Source of the DNA: JBGOUV01 sp041477815
GTDB taxonomy: Bacteria; Acidobacteriota; Terriglobia; Bryobacterales; JACQDG01
DNA length: 7,018 bases
Reading direction: 5' to 3'
Assembly (NCBI GenBank): GCA_041477815.1
Contig: JBGOUV010000371.1
Location: 1 to 7,018, forward strand
Shown here: positions 5,815-7,018 of the stretch, piece by piece
Layout: every line of letters starts with the position of its first letter
How positions within the stretch are numbered: the stretch's first letter is position 1
Notes under the pieces: model-generated
What the model was told of the DNA's origin: nothing
What the model saw: the letters and a program-made list of their open reading frames with translations, nothing else
Database searches by the model: none
Made by a program: the position numbers and the translations under genes

Positions 5815-6267
5815 CTATTTTAGCAACTCTGCGGCGCGGAAGCCGGGGAGCAGGGGATCCAAGAAGCGGACTCCCTCGAGCGTCCGGCCCTCCTGGAAGT
5901 CCTCGCTCAACAAGACCGGAATGTGGTGGAGGCGGGCGACGGCCCAGATCTGGGCGTCCCAGTAGTTGAGCTGATAGGTACGGACGCCGCGGATGGCTTC
6001 TTCCACCACGCGGTGCGTGACGTCGAAAACAGTCCAACTCTGAAGATACCGCGACGCTTCGCTGAGGGCGGCGGCGAGGGAGAGGGGAACGGCAGGTTTG
6101 CGCGTGACCGTGACGACGAATTCGCCGAGAATCTGGGTAGTCAGGGCGCCGGCGCCGGCGGTGACAAGTTGATCCATGACAGTAAGGGCTTGTCTCTGCT
6201 TGTCGAGGTTAGAACGATCGTAGCAGTAGAGCAAGACGTTAGTATCGACCAGGGTACGGACGGTCAT
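5815..6267 (-). CDS. vapC: VapC-like PIN-domain toxin
   Basis: The 150-aa product is a complete PIN-domain ribonuclease. The acidic metal-binding residues are all visible: Asp8 in LVDTNVLLY (6-14), Glu49 in QILGEFVV (45-52), Asp104 in YWDAQIWA (102-109) and Asp123 in LSEDF (120-124). VapC toxins cleave tRNA or rRNA and are held inactive by the partner antitoxin. The ATG at 6267 starts directly at the PIN core and has AGAGGA about 7 bases upstream; a longer frame upstream to 6378 only adds shadow of the antitoxin gene. It overlaps the antitoxin gene by 29 bases, typical of toxin-antitoxin pairs. Its TAG is 2 bases before leuC, so both appear to share a message. The RNA target cannot be told from sequence. 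Confidence 0.93.
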   Translation of the reverse strand: MTVRTLVDTNVLLYCYDRSNLDKQRQALTVMDQLVTAGAGALTTQILGEFVVTVTRKPAVPLSLAAALSEASRYLQSWTVFDVTHRVVEEAIRGVRTYQLNYWDAQIWAVARLHHIPVLLSEDFQEGRTLEGVRFLDPLLPGFRAAELLK

Positions 6268-6517
6268 GGGCGTCCTCTCGATTCCATTTGCGGTCGGTCG
6301 GTGGCACGGGGCCTTGAGCGATCCAATCGCTAATGAAGGCCTTTTGCTCTTCCCACACCCGGAGGCGCTCCTTCTCACTCGCGGTCTCTTCGGCGTAGCG
6401 ATCCAGAACTTCGCGGACGATTTCAGCCTCCGTCTTGCCGGTCTGGCGGGACAGGCGCTTCAGGAAGCGGTCCTGGCGCCGTTCGAGATACAGTTGCTTG
6501 CGGATCATGGCAGGCAT
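6239..6517 (-). CDS. vapB: Ribbon-helix-helix antitoxin of the VapB type
   Basis: The 92-aa product begins with a ribbon-helix-helix DNA-binding fold: strand IRKQLYL (5-11), helix ERRQDRFLKRLSRQTG (12-27), turn, and helix EAEIVREVLDRYAEE (30-44). The longer C-terminal half (45-92) is charged and Trp-containing (RVWEEQKAFISDWI, 53-66), as expected for the segment that wraps and blocks the PIN toxin. RHH antitoxins repress their own promoter as dimers, with the toxin as co-repressor. The ATG at 6517 lies next to repeated TATACATCG elements that probably form the operator. There is no Shine-Dalgarno; ATG at codon 4 is a possible alternative start. It overlaps vapC by 29 bases. Confidence 0.9.
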   Translation of the reverse strand: MPAMIRKQLYLERRQDRFLKRLSRQTGKTEAEIVREVLDRYAEETASEKERLRVWEEQKAFISDWIAQGPVPPTDRKWNREDAHDRPYPGRY

Positions 6518-6518
6518 A

Positions 6519-6539
6519 TATACATCGTACTATACATCG
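6519..6539 (-). promoter_or_regulatory. Putative vapBC promoter and operator
   Basis: TATACATCG occurs twice (6519-6527 and 6531-6539), 12 bases apart, just before the vapB ATG. On the minus strand the junction reads TATAGT (6534-6529), a good -10 box, giving a start near 6522 and an almost leaderless vapB message. Two copies about one helical turn apart suit binding by adjacent RHH dimers. No convincing -35 box is seen. The 65-base gap also has to serve the divergent kinase gene. Confidence 0.5.
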
Positions 6540-6582
6540 CGGGCTTAGCTCATCGTCGACTTTCCGGCGAATCGCTGGTACT

Positions 6583-7018
6583 ATGGGCGTCCAGGACGCC
6601 AAAGTGGAGCCCCTGCCGCAGACCGTTTCCCACTACCGCGTGATTGAGAAGCTCGGCGGCGGCGGCATGGGCATCGTCTATAAGGCCGAAGACACCCGTC
6701 TCGGCCGAAACGTCGCCCTGAAATTTCTCCCCGAAGAATTCGCCCGCGATCGCCAGGCCCTGGAGCGCTTCCAGCGCGAGGCCCGCGCCGCCTCGGCCCT
6801 CAACCACCCCAACATCTGCACCATCTACGATATCGACGAACACGACGGCCGGCCGTTCATCGTCATGGAGCTGCTGGAAGGCGAGACGCTGAAGCACCGC
6901 ATCGGCGGCCGGCCGCTCCCGATCGAGGACCTGCTGGAGCTGGCCCTCCAGATCGCGGACGCCCTGGACGCCGCGCACTCCAGCGGCATCACCCACCGCG
7001 ACATCAAACCCGGCAACA
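6583..7018 (+). CDS. Pkn-type serine/threonine protein kinase, 3' end cut by window edge
   Basis: The first 145 codons are present and the frame is open at the edge. The kinase domain starts at about Tyr18: glycine loop LGGGGMGIVYKA at 24-35, ATP-binding Lys47 in VALKFL, helix-C Glu66 in FQREARAASALNHPNI (63-78), hinge VMELLEG at 94-100, and catalytic loop HRDIKPGN at 138-145 with Asp140, Lys142 and Asn145. The PEEFARD and NHPNICTIYDID blocks are typical of the large Acidobacteria kinase families. In those families the kinase is usually followed by a membrane segment and a WD40/beta-propeller or TPR sensor, here out of view. The ATG at 6583 is the first suitable start; there is no Shine-Dalgarno, and TGGTACTAT overlapping it looks like a -10 box, so a later start is not excluded. 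Divergent from vapB. Confidence 0.93.
   Translation, partial: MGVQDAKVEPLPQTVSHYRVIEKLGGGGMGIVYKAEDTRLGRNVALKFLPEEFARDRQALERFQREARAASALNHPNICTIYDIDEHDGRPFIVMELLEGETLKHRIGGRPLPIEDLLELALQIADALDAAHSSGITHRDIKPGN

Noticed and set aside
5813..6037. In-frame N-terminal extension of LeuC
   Set aside because: It overlaps vapC in another frame and has an Arg/Pro-rich shadow composition; LeuC similarity begins at the ATGATG at 5812-5807.
6268..6378. In-frame N-terminal extension of VapC
   Set aside because: It lies within the antitoxin gene and is not PIN sequence; ATG 6267 has a Shine-Dalgarno and begins directly at the conserved first strand.

Overview
The window is a GC-rich bacterial chromosome segment. 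It most resembles Acidobacteriota: the truncated kinase at the right end is of the Solibacter/Koribacter type, there is a Tat-dependent flavin oxidase, a ClpS variant ends in the GSMSAIIEPA motif, and two kinds of short intergenic hairpin repeat are present. The taxonomic call is inference from these similarities; there is no rRNA or other marker gene here.

Left part (1-2118). A truncated FMN-dependent alpha-hydroxy-acid oxidase with a twin-arginine signal runs leftward off the edge. It is divergent from a complete OsmC-type peroxiredoxin gene. Two convergent tRNA genes follow: tRNA-Pro(CGG) on the plus strand and tRNA-Arg(CCG) on the minus strand, each behind a recognisable sigma70-type promoter, with a 17-bp tandem duplication between them. 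A short ClpS-like adaptor gene on the plus strand comes next. It ends inside a 34-bp inverted repeat built from CACCAAGA-type octamers, which separates it from the minus-strand genes beyond.

Middle and right part (2129-6517). Everything is on the minus strand. In transcription order: an antitoxin/toxin pair (ribbon-helix-helix VapB, PIN-domain VapC, overlapping by 29 nt); leuC only 2 nt after vapC; leuD after a 100-nt spacer that is a large inverted repeat made of heptamers; an unrecognised 92-aa protein; then a tightly coupled pair (TGAATG junction). That pair is a conserved-looking protein with a lysine-rich then acidic tail, followed by a protein resembling the RsbRD N-terminal regulatory domain. 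LeuC and LeuD together form isopropylmalate isomerase of leucine biosynthesis. At the right edge the 5' part of a Pkn-type Ser/Thr kinase gene is divergent from vapB.

The main points of interest are the fusion of a toxin-antitoxin module to the leuCD transcription unit with no visible independent start signals for leuC, the leuD ribosome-binding site lying inside one arm of the heptamer repeat, the octamer hairpin at the clpS end, a ClpS homologue lacking the usual N-degron-binding histidine, and the two-gene RsbRD-like unit. No CRISPR array, insertion sequence, integrase or phage gene is visible. No stretch longer than 300 bases lacks a gene.
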